Shown in pieces: positions 1 to 11,268 of a DNA stretch of 64,000 nt (within the stretch, counting starts at the first letter, position 1; each line of letters begins with the position of its first letter). The DNA comes from Tanypteryx hageni (lineage: Eukaryota; Arthropoda; Insecta; Odonata; Petaluridae). A program made the position numbers and the translations under genes. Under the pieces are notes generated by a model. It saw only the letters and a list, made by a program, of their open reading frames with translations. It did not search any database and was not told the origin of the DNA. The stretch spans positions 34,506,561 through 34,570,560 of the forward strand of contig CM054117.1 in assembly GCA_028673005.1 (NCBI GenBank), in the 5' to 3' direction.

Positions 1-287
1 TTACAATCGAGGAGAAGAAAAAACCATTCATTGAAGCATCTCGAGCGAGCATTGCTTCACAAAAGTTGACACGATTGTCTTTTTGTTCCTGGAAAAGCTG
101 CCTAGGAACCCATCTAGCTGACACCATGCTCATTCTGAGATCTTCATGAAGAATCAATAGAAATCCCTGTAGCTATGGCAATTTCATCCGTCGTTGATCT
201 CACGTCAACCAAAACCATTTCCTCAACTCGGCGGATGTTGTCCTCGGAACGACTGCTTCGAGGTCTTGGTTCATGTGGACCTTATAA
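1..287 (-). mobile_element. Mariner element, 3'/5' deleted fragment (copy 1)
   Basis: This is the remnant of a mariner transposon, also seen at 11269-12473 and 44988-46205. On the minus strand it still reads a piece of mariner transposase (KVSxRWVP-like block) and an N-terminal stretch. An internal deletion then joins the transposase start directly to the terminal repeat, which ends at 287 (GGACCTTATAA on the plus strand). The left part of the element lies outside the window. The DNA that follows the terminal repeat matches the DNA following the other two copies, so this insertion was duplicated with its surroundings. It cannot encode a working transposase. Confidence 0.85.
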
Positions 288-1282
288 CTTGAACGCACGT
301 AAAAAAAACGATATTATTTGTCTCTTTAAAAATAATATTAACTACCATGCCCAGTAAAATGTATTTAAATAAACGTCGACATTCGTCACTTATTTTTATG
401 AAAAATATTCGTTCATTTAATAATCGTCAAAACTACAAAGCCTAATTATAACGTTCTCTATTACCAAAACGTTTCTGAAAATACCCCAATTCACCCTCTG
501 CTTCAGTAGATCCTTCCTTTGTGGTTTCGTTTACTTACATGTGATATATTCAGCAGTTTAAATTAAATTAAATTTATATTTATGTATAATGAATGCATTA
601 TAAGAATTTCAATTAAATAAATATCGTAAACGATTATTCCAGCATTTCTCCCTTTCTCCGCTGAGAGAACGCATTTATGATGATTTATCTTCAAAAAGCA
701 CTATTCTCACAATTTCTGGGTTCTATGCCAGCAAAATCATTTCTTCTTGCAAATCTCGATTTTACTTCGGAGAAAACGTCTTTAATCCGGCAATCTTCGC
801 TTACTCTGTCAAAACAAGACTTCCGGCAATCCTCGGTTTCTCAGTCAAACAATGCTCCGGGAATCCGTATAATGAACTACGTTAAGCACGACTACATTTA
901 TATATATATATATATATATACAGAGAGTTAATAATACATTTTAGCTCGCTATAAATAAAGGATTGTGATGTATATATATATTTATTTATTTATATATAAT
1001 ATTTTTCTTTCCATCAATTTACAGTATTTACATTCAGCAGCGCAAGTGCTGAAAACGAGTTTTTATCTAAGTAAAATGAATACATTAGAAGAATTTAAGT
1101 ATCTTTATTCCCATTCACGCCAACAATCATTAAAAGCCATTCTTGCATTTTTATAAGGTAGTCCAGATATGACTAGAAAAAATCCTTCATATGAATTTGT
1201 GAATATTGAATAATTGCAGGTTTTTATAGTGGTAATGCTCCTTGTCCTAAAAAGTCAGTACATCATTTAAGGAAAATTAATT
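288..1282. repeat. 3' flank of GH18 copy A, shared with copies B and D
   Basis: No gene is visible here. The stretch is paralogous to 12474-13473 (beside copy B) and to 46206-46600 plus about 50090-50686 (beside copy D). It contains a short TA microsatellite near 897-921 and a TTTATT at 1104-1109, which is a minus-strand AATAAA about 175 bases past the stop of copy A. The duplicated unit of the gene array therefore reaches well past the transcribed part. Confidence 0.75.
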
Positions 1283-2531
1283 TTATTTTTTATCGGTTTC
1301 TAATTTTTTCGTTAAGGTGTTGAAGGTCGTCCGAGTCAGGAGAAATGTTCCTTCTCCGCCATTTCCCTCGTAGTCATCCATGTCCAACGTCGCGACGGTC
1401 GCCCCTCCTAAATTGTTTTCGACAACATAGCGACACTACAAAGTTAATAAAAAACCATAATTACAAAACATAACGGTATTACATTTATCAATATTAATAC
1501 TACTGAATCTGCCCGTTACCTTAAGGGAACCAACCCCGTATGTTGGGAATCGCTTTGCTCGCCTTTAATTTTCGAAATCATTTTTATATATACTTTAAAA
1601 TCGAAACTGACAAATAAATCGTGATAGCTGTGAATTTATAAATGAAGGGATTCATTACCTATTGTATAATCGAGTATATACTATTAAAAATATTCTTTCT
1701 GGCATAATAAATTATTAAAGCATCGTTAATTCTTTTCATTTTTGACGTACCAAAATTAACACTTATTTTGTAAGATTCACTAATATTCGACACTAAGGCT
1801 TGTAATTCTTATATGTGTTGCTGAATTGAATGAATGCTTTGCTTAGGTATGAATCATGAACTTTTTTGTTAGCTCTTTACATTAATTAATACCAGCCAAT
1901 CCTTTTTACCGCAAACTGAATTAGATTAAATAATTTATTAATAAATATGTTTGAGTTGTGGACAGGTTTCTTCTATTTTCGATGAAACATACTTCAGTAA
2001 TGAATTTTTTTCTAGTTTCTAATACTCGTCTGACGGAGATGTTTGATGTTAGTGGCCAGTAGCATAAACACTTGAATTAGGAAACTGAAATTATTTTTTT
2101 ACAAGTCAATATGCTTCACAATCGACACAGGAGATAACTCATAAAAAATGTTAATTTATTAGGCGACGGGATTATTTACTGTAGTTCAAATTTGCATAGA
2201 CATAGTTTTAGATAATCTATTACACCGGCTACCCTTCATATTTGTCTTCTAAGGAAACTAATTAAAAATATTTATTAATAAAAATATTTGAGTTATGCGC
2301 ACGTTTAAACTTTTTTGAATGAAAAGCTTCTATTCATTAGGGAATTATTTTTACCTTCGCAGCAACAGATGTGGGGTTGTCGTAGCTAACCCAGATGCCA
2401 TCTTTGTTTGATGCGTACGGTGATTTAGTATCTTCATCTCGATGTATGACCCATTTTTCTGTCTGGTTTCCAAACCATTTCACTAGCTATCAGAAAATAT
2501 GCAGAATTACATCTTTGTCTTTTGTTATTGC

Positions 2532-2532
<1 letters not shown>

Positions 2533-2602
<70 letters not shown>
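2533..2602. repeat. (TA)n microsatellite
   Basis: About 34 uninterrupted TA units lie in the intron between exons 7 and 8 of copy A. The same intron in copies B, C and D has only a short ACATGTATATAGA stretch, so the expansion is private to copy A. Confidence 0.95.
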
Positions 2603-2606
<4 letters not shown>

Positions 2607-4003
2607 AAATTATTTTGAACGACATACTAATGTTCTTGTAAATCAAAATTTTAAAGTCAATACTGATTGGAAATTCATTCGTATTGAGTATTTTTTCATA
2701 TAAATTATAATTTAAAAATTAGCATGAATGTTGATTATGGTCACGTAAATAACGAATGCAAATTCGTTTTCCGTTAGTGATATGGAGGTGCTTAAAAGTT
2801 ATTAACATGGACCTGTATTTATATTAATGTCACCTTTCCGTAAGCAATTTTAGGTGAATTCTCAAATCTCTCTAAATTAATACTATGTGCTTCCGCACCC
2901 AATGAGATTTCGTTGACGTTATCCAGCTGAACCATCCTCCCTAAGGGGATAATAAGTATCAGCATTTTGTTAGCAGGAACATTTTTAGAGAGGTAATTGT
3001 CGATACTAGATTTCTGAATGGAAACCAATAGTTCAGTCCTCGGTGATAATTCAGACGTTTCCCCCTCATATGAGCAAAGCATGAGCAATTTTCGTCTTTA
3101 GGATTTTGGGGGCTAAATTGATCTGACGTCCGATATAATTGTGGGTGGGTTAAATGACAAACCATAAAAACAAAACACAGATACACACACTGGCGCACCC
3201 GCTCATATATATGGATAAATTACATTTACTTAAATCATTCCATTATTAGTACGTACGACTGAAGTCAGTGAGGAAAACAATCCCGTGACTGCATCATAAT
3301 GCTGCCAATAATCATAGGTCTTGACGGTGACGAAGTCGCATGTTCTGAAAAGGAAGTTATTTTTTTATTGGACAGTTCTTGCTTAACGACATATATTGAA
3401 CATATCATGAATGAATGAAGGCATGTGTCTAATTGTAAGTGTGATTTATCGTGATGATACTCACCTTACTATCACACCGACATCGCGTTCGACTTGCAAT
3501 GTTTCGTTATCTGCTGGTAGAAGAGCCGAGAGTAGGAAGCCGTGCTCGTCGAATTCGGCGCGAAGATCATTAAGCAGTGAAGCGAAGTAAGTCTCTGGCA
3601 AAGACTTTTAAAAGGATCATGAAAATCGAATTATAATCAGTGTCATTTTTCATTGCTATATTTTAATGTTAGCGTAATCATTGACCATCCATTTCTAGAC
3701 TTCCATTGCCTTTAACATTAGGTACTAATGTGTGCAAAATTATGAGCCAAAGGACTTCAGAACATAACGACATTTAAGTCAACCTCATTGCCTCATGGGC
3801 CATAAATAAATGTCAATTTTAGTCATTGTTGAACAAAATAGATTCAGTATACAGTCGATTGCCCATGTATGACAATGTGCGCTGGCTTATTCGTGATAGA
3901 GTACTTGAATGCTGTGTTGAGCGTTTAAATGAAATTAAAATGTTTTTAAGTGAGAGAATAATATAGAATTATTTCTTAACTAGCAGTTGTAGCGTTGTTT
4001 GTT

Positions 4004-4800
4004 TTTGAAGACTTATCATTGCAACTAAATGAGCTGAATATTATACTATAAGTTTCTGGAAAACCTGTTGTTGTTATGTTTGACGTGATAAAAGCTTTCT
4101 TTTTTTCTTCAATATGAATCTCGACTTTGCAAAAGTTTTGAAAATTCTTTAAATCGCTGTTTTATGTTTGATAGGCTACAACTGAAGTCATGCTCTGGCG
4201 ATTTAGTAAATCTTCCATACTTCTGTCAAATTTAATGCTTCGTCCCATGAATGAGCCTAGAGCAAACATTGTATCCGTAAGTTCAGACGCCCGTTTCATT
4301 ATCCCTGCCAATGTTTTCAAATTCAACTTCAATTTTGTCTTCACATCCTCCTCTACATCGTCATTTTCATCAATAACCTGAACAAGTTCTTTAAGGTGCT
4401 CTTCAGTTACTCTCCACTGTGCGAGTTTAAAGTTCAACTATTTCTTCTGGTTGCAAATCCTTAAATCCCTTCCATCCAATTCCATGCGCCTTCCTTGCAA
4501 CCATCTTTACTTTTACATCAATTGAAGGAAATCCATCAAAGTTAATGAGAAATTTCTTACACAATTTCCCCAAAATGCGTTTATAGTGAAAACTGCAATT
4601 GACTCTTTAGTTTTTTGTATGCAGTGTGCAATGGTATAATTATTCCAGCAGTCGGTGACAGTCATAGTGGGTCACGTTCCATTTCCTTTCACATGTAACA
4701 AAATATCTGACGGATATAGCAGCTCTCGAAAGCAGTAATCTCTTCTTTTCTTAGGCTTCGGGAAGTTAAAGTTAATCACGTTGAATTGACACGAAACTAA
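4004..4800 (-). mobile_element. Insert in copy A intron with unrecognised open frame
   Basis: The intron between exons 4 and 5 of copy A carries DNA absent from copy C. On the minus strand, 4162-4437 is open for 91 codons. It starts MNFKLAQWRVTEEHLKEL and continues acidic, with a predicted helical character. Upstream in a shifted frame there is more coding-like sequence (VKVKMVARKAHGIGWKGF, about 4440-4520), so it looks like a frameshifted transposon-derived reading frame. The plus-strand stretch 4105-4200 is nearly the same as 20124-20213, showing it is dispersed. I do not recognise the protein family. Confidence 0.45.
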
Positions 4801-5059
4801 AGAGTTCTAATATTTATTATGCTTATATTACGAATCCAATTTATAAATGAGAGAGACCGATCTCCTTGTTATATACCTTTTCTTCGTCCTTTGGGGAATT
4901 CCAGTTACCTATTTATCCATCGAGTCCGTTTTTATGAAGAATTGCAACAGCGCTTCTGACGTAATTTGACCATTCAGATCTCGTCTGTGGTGTCTGTAAA
5001 AAAGCACAACAGGGCAACTGAGTAATGGGCAAAGTAGTCGTATTTAGAACACGATATTC

Positions 5060-5860
5060 TATTAATCAAATCAATTTTAATACTCTTAATCTCTGGCCAT
5101 GTGCCCTTTCTGGACACAACCCTGACCTTCGCTTCGCTCGCCTTTCATTTTCAAAACTAATATATGTTATGATTGAAAATCTAAACGGAAAAAATCGTGG
5201 TAGATAATAATTTTATGATGAAATGTTCCATTTTAGGTTATATAATAAAAGATACACTATTAGAAAGTTAAGCACGTTTTGAGACATGATTAATGCATCG
5301 ATCACTCCTATTTGTCATTCCTGACGTACAACAAATAACACCTTTTTTCAAAATTCACTAATTGTCGACAGTGAGCCTTATAATTTCTTCGATATAGGGG
5401 AAAATTTACACATTACGGCTACAGGTAAACCATCATCCCCACGGTGGTAATAATTATCAGCGTTTTGTTAGCAGGAACATTTTTAGAGAGGTAAATGTTG
5501 ATACTGGATTTCTGAAAAGAAGTGCTGCGTTCAGTCCGCGATGATAATTTAGAAGGATACTCGTAACAACTTTCATCTTCAGGATTTCGCACCGTCCTTG
5601 ATCTGACGTCTAATATGGTTGTGGATTAATTAATAATACAACAAAAATAACACACATGTGCTCGCCCTGGCACACGCGAACATAAATTTGGAAAAACGAC
5701 ATTTAATTAAATCATTCGATTATTAGTAGGTACTACTGAAGTCAGCGAATAAAACAATCCCGTGACTCCATTTCTAGAGTCCCAATAATAATAGGTCATG
5801 ACGATGACGAAGTTGCACGTTCTGAAAAGGAAGTTAATCTTTTTATTGGAGAAGACTTGC
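5060..5860 (-). pseudogene. GH18 relic A' (exon 6 and 7 fragments)
   Basis: This is a second, decayed piece of the GH18 unit lying upstream of copy A. About 5428-5515 reads the start of exon 7 (KSSINIYLSKNVPANK), which is then cut. About 5733-5825 matches exon 6 with its TTCAG acceptor and the conserved donor region. About 5090-5400 matches the last intron. Exon 8 and the rest of exon 7 have been lost by deletion. It cannot make protein; it records an extra duplication in the array. Confidence 0.75.
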
Positions 5861-6649
5861 TAAAACAAATAAATTGAAAATATCACAAATAACTCAGATA
5901 ATGTGTTGTTGTTGTTTTTCGCTTGTATTTCTGGCTAATCAACCTCTTGAATTATTATAGCCATTGCTCCTTCCACGCCGAACACACAGTAGGATGGAAC
6001 CCCGGTGCTCGCATTACCAACTCTTTACGAAGAGCACCGAGAGGCCCAACTTCTTAACGCCTCTTTCGAAGGACGGAGCGCTGACTTGGGCGGTCTCCTC
6101 AGATCACACAAGTAGGGGATGGAACGATTCCAGGTTGAAAAATCCGACCTTCGCCATATTTGAACCTGGAACCGTTGCATGCATCTCTAGTTTCCATAAC
6201 CATAGGCGGGACAGCTAAAGTGGTCAATGCAATGTGAACAGTAAAGAAGAATGTACACGTTTTTGAAATTCATTCTTTATTGCTCAGTTTTTATGAGATT
6301 CACAAACGAATTTCATTCACAGCTCTTGTTAGAAAGTGCCTGAATTTCCACATGGACACGTGGCATTATTAAATGTATACTGTTTCGCCATGTTCTGTCC
6401 GGAGGAGAAGGGTGCGTCATCAATCTTGACATTATAGGAGAGATGGCCGTTCGCGGAGGAGGATAGAAGAAGCTGACAGGTACTTAAACTTTATCCGTCG
6501 GATTTTAATCCCGACTATAGAGTCTGGCTGCCGTATTTAAATCGCACTATTTAATATTTTTTGTTAATTTGTGAATAAATGTACGTATCTCGTGAACTAT
6601 TGATATTATAATAATCAAATTAAAATAAGCAATCTGCCGCTAACATTTC
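5861..6649. other. Non-coding stretch with a dispersed repeat edge
   Basis: No gene is supported. The motif around 5925-5965 (TAATCAACCTCTTGAATTA, then TTATAGCCATT) recurs at about 8310-8345, marking a dispersed repeat. Bases 5964-6218 are more GC-rich than the surroundings and open in one frame, but nothing in the translation is recognisable. Confidence 0.4.
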
Positions 6650-7070
6650 CTATTCAGCGTAAATCACAGAAATGAAGAAGAAAAATAGTATCCAAGCACA
6701 GAAGAATGATGAAAAATGCAGGAAGAAAGAAAATTTGCCGTCGGAGTTACAAGAACGCTTAAATCGTGAAAAAAGTCTCTGAAAAAGTAAAGCAGAAGAA
6801 AATAAATAAACATAAACAAAATGGATAATCTAAGAAAACTGTTATCGGGAAAAAGGTCAAGACCCCGTTTTTATTTTCAGTCGTCATCGTCAGAACAACC
6901 AATGCTCCTGTGTGATGATCAATCTGAAGACAACAATGAAGAATGTGTTGAGTGCCTTGAACTTTAACACAGTCTACATCAGACTGGGTCCCATTTAAAT
7001 TGTGTTGCAGATGGTTACACAATACTTGTTTTATCTACTCTGACATGTGTGCTTTGTGTGGTAGTAATGA
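6650..7070 (+). pseudogene. Pogo/Tigger-like transposase C-terminal remnant
   Basis: A degenerate reading frame can be followed on the plus strand. An acidic serine-rich stretch (SSSSEQPMLLCDDQSEDNNE) leads into ECVECLEL. After a frameshift it continues SDWVPFKLCCRWLHNTC and then SDMCALCGS, ending near 7066. The Cys-x2-Cys, WLH-x2-C and final Cys-x2-Cys spacing resembles the PHD-like zinc-binding tail that ends many pogo-group (DDE_1) transposases. The catalytic domain is absent and the frame has stops, so this is a fossil. Family assignment rests on the finger pattern only. Confidence 0.55.
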
Positions 7071-8100
7071 AACGAGAAAAGTAAATAATCTTATGTGGTC
7101 ACCACATGACTTTCGTCATAACTGTAATATATCTAAAAATTACAAATAGGTTACATAATAATAACTATTTTAAGAAACTCCGAGTCAATTTTAGACTTGA
7201 CGAAGAACAGAAATAATTTGATTAATAATTATATTTAACATTTTTATAAATGTCTGAAGAACTGATTAGTTTTTAGTAAAAATCAGTCAACCGGAATGAG
7301 CGTTTACTCTTGTCACTTATCCGTAATTTTGAAATATTTGCTTTGATATTTGATAAATGTAAATATATGTTGGAATAATCGTTGATGGAAATAATATTTT
7401 CTACAATCTTCGTTTGAAATATTTTTCCATATAATGTATTTTTTAAGAGATATGTTATATTTATAGCTGCCACAACCACGCCACCTACCGACGACTATTA
7501 TTAACAATTGACGCTTAGTTACGTCTTAGTAAAGCTCGTTTTTCTTTTCTTAATTGTTTAAGCTTCGCGGCTATGTCCAATATCTGAATGTTATAGTTTG
7601 AGTTTATTTCTGTTTTTGGAAAGTCTAAAATTTTCTCGCAGTTTCTTAAAATATTTATTATTATGTAAGCTATTTGGAATTTTTAGAAATATTACAGATA
7701 TGGAAAAAGTCATGTTGTATCCCCATTAGATTTTTACTTTGTATTTATGTTCATTTTTGCGTGTTTTCTTAACTTTAGGGTAGCTTTGTCAGTCCTCGTT
7801 GTTAACAATCAATTTTTACGTTCTCCATAGGATGAAAAAAATCGACTTCGATTTTTCAATGGTATCCGAGAAGTCACCCTACCCTTGATTTATTTTCGTT
7901 AGAATCTCTGACATGTATTTGTATATTTAATTAATTTTAATTTAATTAGTTCAGCAGCATCGTCATCTTCGACACAGATATGTATGCGTCGCGATGTCCT
8001 ACGTGACATCTTCCGCGGTATTTGTGGTGTAACAGAAATGTTGTTTTTTGTTCCAAAGAGAATCCTCTTTACAAGTTTGAAATGGTAAACAACCCGTAAC
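7071..8100. other. AT-rich stretch without recognised features
   Basis: Only short shadow frames are present. I see no splice-consistent exon, repeat arm or RNA gene. Confidence 0.5.
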
Positions 8101-8119
8101 ACGTTATGTTGTGGGCGGG

Positions 8120-8290
8120 TTAACTGCCAATCATGACATTGGCTCGTATTTCTTTGACAGACCTGTCAACGGTGCATCATATCTGGAAATGTTGAAGAAT
8201 TATCTTCTATTAAGACTTGACCAATAGATTGATCTTGGAACAGGTGTGGTTTCAGCAAAATGGCGCGCCAGTCCATATCTTGTTTGTTTA
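8120..8290 (+). pseudogene. Tc1/mariner-superfamily transposase remnant
   Basis: The plus strand reads GSYFFDRPVNGASYLEMLKN, then a stop, then after a frameshift VWFQQNGAPVHI. This matches the region around the second catalytic Asp of Tc1/mariner transposases, usually written V-NG-YL-ML followed by QQDGAPxH. Here that Asp reads Asn. The copy is short, has a stop and a frameshift, and is inactive. It differs from the three mariner copies in the array, so it belongs to another family. Confidence 0.7.
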
Positions 8291-8663
8291 TTTGTTTGTA
8301 TAGAATATCTGGTTAATCAACCTCTTGAATTATTATAGCCATTATTCCTTACGTATCCAATTAACACCTTTTTAAACGTAGTTACAATAAATACGTTTGT
8401 ATCAGAAACGAGGTCGTTCGTAGTGCGTGGGGGGTTGCTGTAGTGGTTGGCGGAGCACTAGAGTCCATCTCACATACGTAGAATGGAATCTAGACTCCGT
8501 CTCGCCTAAACCAATCATCAGGCAGAATGGTCTCGAGGCGGCAGTTTGGACTCTAGACACCGTTTTGCCTGTGCTAGGCAGAGTGGAATATGAATATGAA
8601 ATGAATATGAAATATAGATTTTGATTCGTCAAAGTTTTAGTGTATATTTGTATTTTAATTAAT

Positions 8664-9713
8664 TCACTGTCACATTTTCTAGCAAACAATCAAAGTTTCT
8701 AGAGACTTCGTTATTCGTTAATCGATTCAGTATTCTGTCTCGTTGTACACGTCTCTCGATTTCTCTGTCTTGCCGTCTAAATTTTTATAATATTATTTCA
8801 TGGTGTTCATAGGAATGTAAAAATTTTTAACTAGGTTTGGTAGGATTCGATTCATATTAATAAATATAGATAAAATCGAATTTTAAAATTTTTTCATATT
8901 CGACGAAAATCAATTTACGAAATCTTGCGTCATGATATTTTAGTTTGGTTTACCACACTCAAACTTAATATATTTTACCACCAAGCATTCAAAACGGAAG
9001 AGAAAGTCAGTAATTGTAATAACAGATGGCCGCACTTCATTCGGAATTCACTGCACTTTGCTTTCTAATGTCGCTTATAAATATCACAAAAACACATTGA
9101 ACTACGGCGGCGTTCAAAGACAAGCATAAGAGACAATAGAATATGATCGGTTTATTGGTATTCTCCTTTACCGTAGACCAGATTGGATAATCCCTACGCA
9201 CTTTAGACTCCATTTACCGAAAAGTCGGAGGACGTCGATTGTGTCTTCTGCGTGAGAAGATCTGCCGACCCCCTTCAAGAAGCGAAAAGGAAGGTTTTTC
9301 CGAACCGAAAAATGAGTACCAATCGTTAGATTTCATTTAAAAAGCACCCTGTATATATTTTATATAATCCATCTTCCGAGAGTGAGAGAGAGAGAGAGAT
9401 AGAGAAAGAGAGATTTATCCTCGTACTTAGTTTAATTTGTATACCTGTCAAAGGAGCACCGTTCCGTATACGCAGCAGAGGATTTTATCTGCATTCATAT
9501 TCGTTTGTTACTCAACAAGATTTTTTCATCAAAATATTCATTCATAATTTTGGTATATATTAACGTCACATCATCGATTTCATGAATATTGGGCGCGAAT
9601 TAAGGAGTAAAATATACTCGGATTTATTCCGAAAAAATAACTGTGCCACGTTTATGGTCGAAGTAAACAACAGCACATTCACAAAAACTAGATAACAGGA
9701 AAGGAACCGGCAT
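8664..9713. repeat. Long-range duplicated flank, B-side left part
   Basis: This segment aligns with 38692-39479 and continues past the insertions there into 44430-44700. No coding region is recognised. It includes a purine microsatellite (GA-rich, about 9388-9413). The paralog at 38.7-44.8 kb carries the jockey-type insertion, whereas this copy is uninterrupted at that point and so shows the pre-insertion site (around 9420). Confidence 0.8.
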
Positions 9714-10807
9714 TAGATTTTTCCGGTTCGTATTATTCGTAATCGAAAACCGCAGTTTCTATGAAAAAAAACCTTAATTTAAAACCGTAAGAAAAACACG
9801 CGGTTTTGGTTTTGAAATACCTGAAAAATCACGTTCAGTCTCAACATCCGATAATCCGCGAATTTGTAACTGCAATTTAAAAATTGATCAAAACCATTTT
9901 CTCATCCAATAATGTACGTTATCACTACAGATATTAAAGAGTTGATTATACATAATTTTTTTTATGAAACGACTAAGGGAATGTGGGGCAGGTGCGACCT
10001 TCCGCATAGGAGATCGCAGATGGTGCATGTGTAACATGTTAAACACAGTGTAGTGAAAGGGTAATTCAGTACTTTGTAATGCTTACCCTTTTAGTTCGCG
10101 AACCGTATGCATATGAAATATATACTTCAGTTCATCTTGTGGTCGTAGTTGGTACTGAGGAGTGGTTTCCTGCGGATTTTTTTAGAATCTAAGTATTTAA
10201 ATTGTTAGGTAAGTACTTTTTCCTGCTTTCATTCCTCAATTGATTATGTTCCTTTACTTAATTTGAAATTACGAAAATATGAGCATTACGCAAGATATGA
10301 ACAAATTTCTTACTTTGTCTTTAATTTCTTTTTATCATAAAAGTATCGGAGACGGTAAAAAACCCTCTAATAACAAAATGGATACCATTCTAATATGACT
10401 GTTACTTTTACGGTGATTCAGTTGCCTCTTGGTAGTCGTCGTAATAAGTGATTCTAATATGTGCGTAATGACGTGTTTATATAGTGAAAAAACGTATCTT
10501 TCCGATTATTTTCTAAGTTGCTTGATATTTAAAAATATTAATACATAAATGAATCCAGTTAAGATATTTTGTCATTTTCAAAATTTAGATTTTTATCGAC
10601 TATTTATTTTTATTTGTATTGATAATAATTAACACAATTAACGATGTGAAGTCAGTTTTAATAGTTGACTTTTTGAATAAACTTCTTAAATTTTCAAGTT
10701 TGATTATTTACTTTTAAATATCCGAAAACCGAACCGAAACCGCGGTTTTGAAACTTTGGAAAACCGAAACCGCGGATATTAAAAATATGAATAATTTGCA
10801 AACTCTA
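9714..10807. mobile_element. Non-autonomous hAT-type element, 1094 bp, perfect 8-bp TSD
   Basis: The element begins TAGATTTTTCC and ends GCAAACTCTA. It is flanked on both sides by ACCGGCAT (9706-9713 and 10808-10815), an 8-bp target duplication as made by hAT transposases. The paralogous site near 44740 has a single uninterrupted ACCGGCG-T, i.e. an empty site. Both ends carry several AACCGCGG / GGTTTTGGTTTT-type subterminal motifs in inverted arrangement. No open frame of useful length is inside, so it would depend on a transposase supplied elsewhere. Confidence 0.8.
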
Positions 10808-11268
10808 ACCGGCATACAAGAAGTCCTATTTTTATTTATACACTTTTACATGAGTTGAATTAGAAGGAATTCAGTTTATAATTTTTTGGACGAAAATTGA
10901 TAAAATACATTAGTAAACGCCGTTATTCGTCGCAGATTTTTATTAAAAATAAACGTCGATGTTATTCATCATTTTAGGCCAGTTTCTTTTCCACCGAGAA
11001 AGCCTATTATGTTCGTTCTATCCGCCCGTTCGTCTGTATGTCCGTTCTCGACTTCTACAGAAATTTAGTGAAATTTGGTATTTAAGATTATAAGCAAAGT
11101 CAATAATAAAGTGACATAAATGTACTCTTACATTTATAATACACTTTTAAATGTTTTATGATTTATTTCAATTATAATAAAATCAATTTATAAAATTTTC
11201 TAAACAAAAATGTATTAAAATAAACGTCGATATTCGTCGTCGATGTATAAGTACGTGGTGCGTTGAAG
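10808..11268. repeat. Duplicated flank between hAT element and mariner copy 2
   Basis: It aligns with 44740-44987. It includes AAATAAACGTCGATGTTA-type motifs repeated several times nearby (10946, 11216, 12558, and paralogs), which mark this repeat family. No gene seen. Confidence 0.7.

Larger units (their letters stand above)
1283..4993 (-). pseudogene. GH18 chitinase-like gene, copy A (pseudogene, exons 4-9)
   Basis: Six exons can be placed by alignment to intact copies B and D: 4877-4993 (exon 4), 3465-3604, 3257-3344, 2834-3013, 2355-2486 and 1283-1435 (last, stop TAA). All keep canonical GT/AG borders and the family lengths (117, 140, 88, 180, 132, 153 bases). Recognisable GH18 pieces are TYDYW in exon 6, SYDNPTSVAAK in exon 8 and ENNLGG...DMDDYEGNG in exon 9. 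Exon 4 has a premature stop right after GLDG, just before the catalytic-motif position. Exons 1-3, including the signal peptide, are not found upstream. It is therefore a dead copy. Its exons 5-9 remain open, suggesting recent death or gene conversion. Introns carry a long TA run and a foreign insert. Confidence 0.88.

Noticed and set aside
2395..2703. Open frames rich in Tyr-Ile repeats (also 25435-25867, 677-931)
   Set aside because: Translations of TA microsatellites, not proteins.
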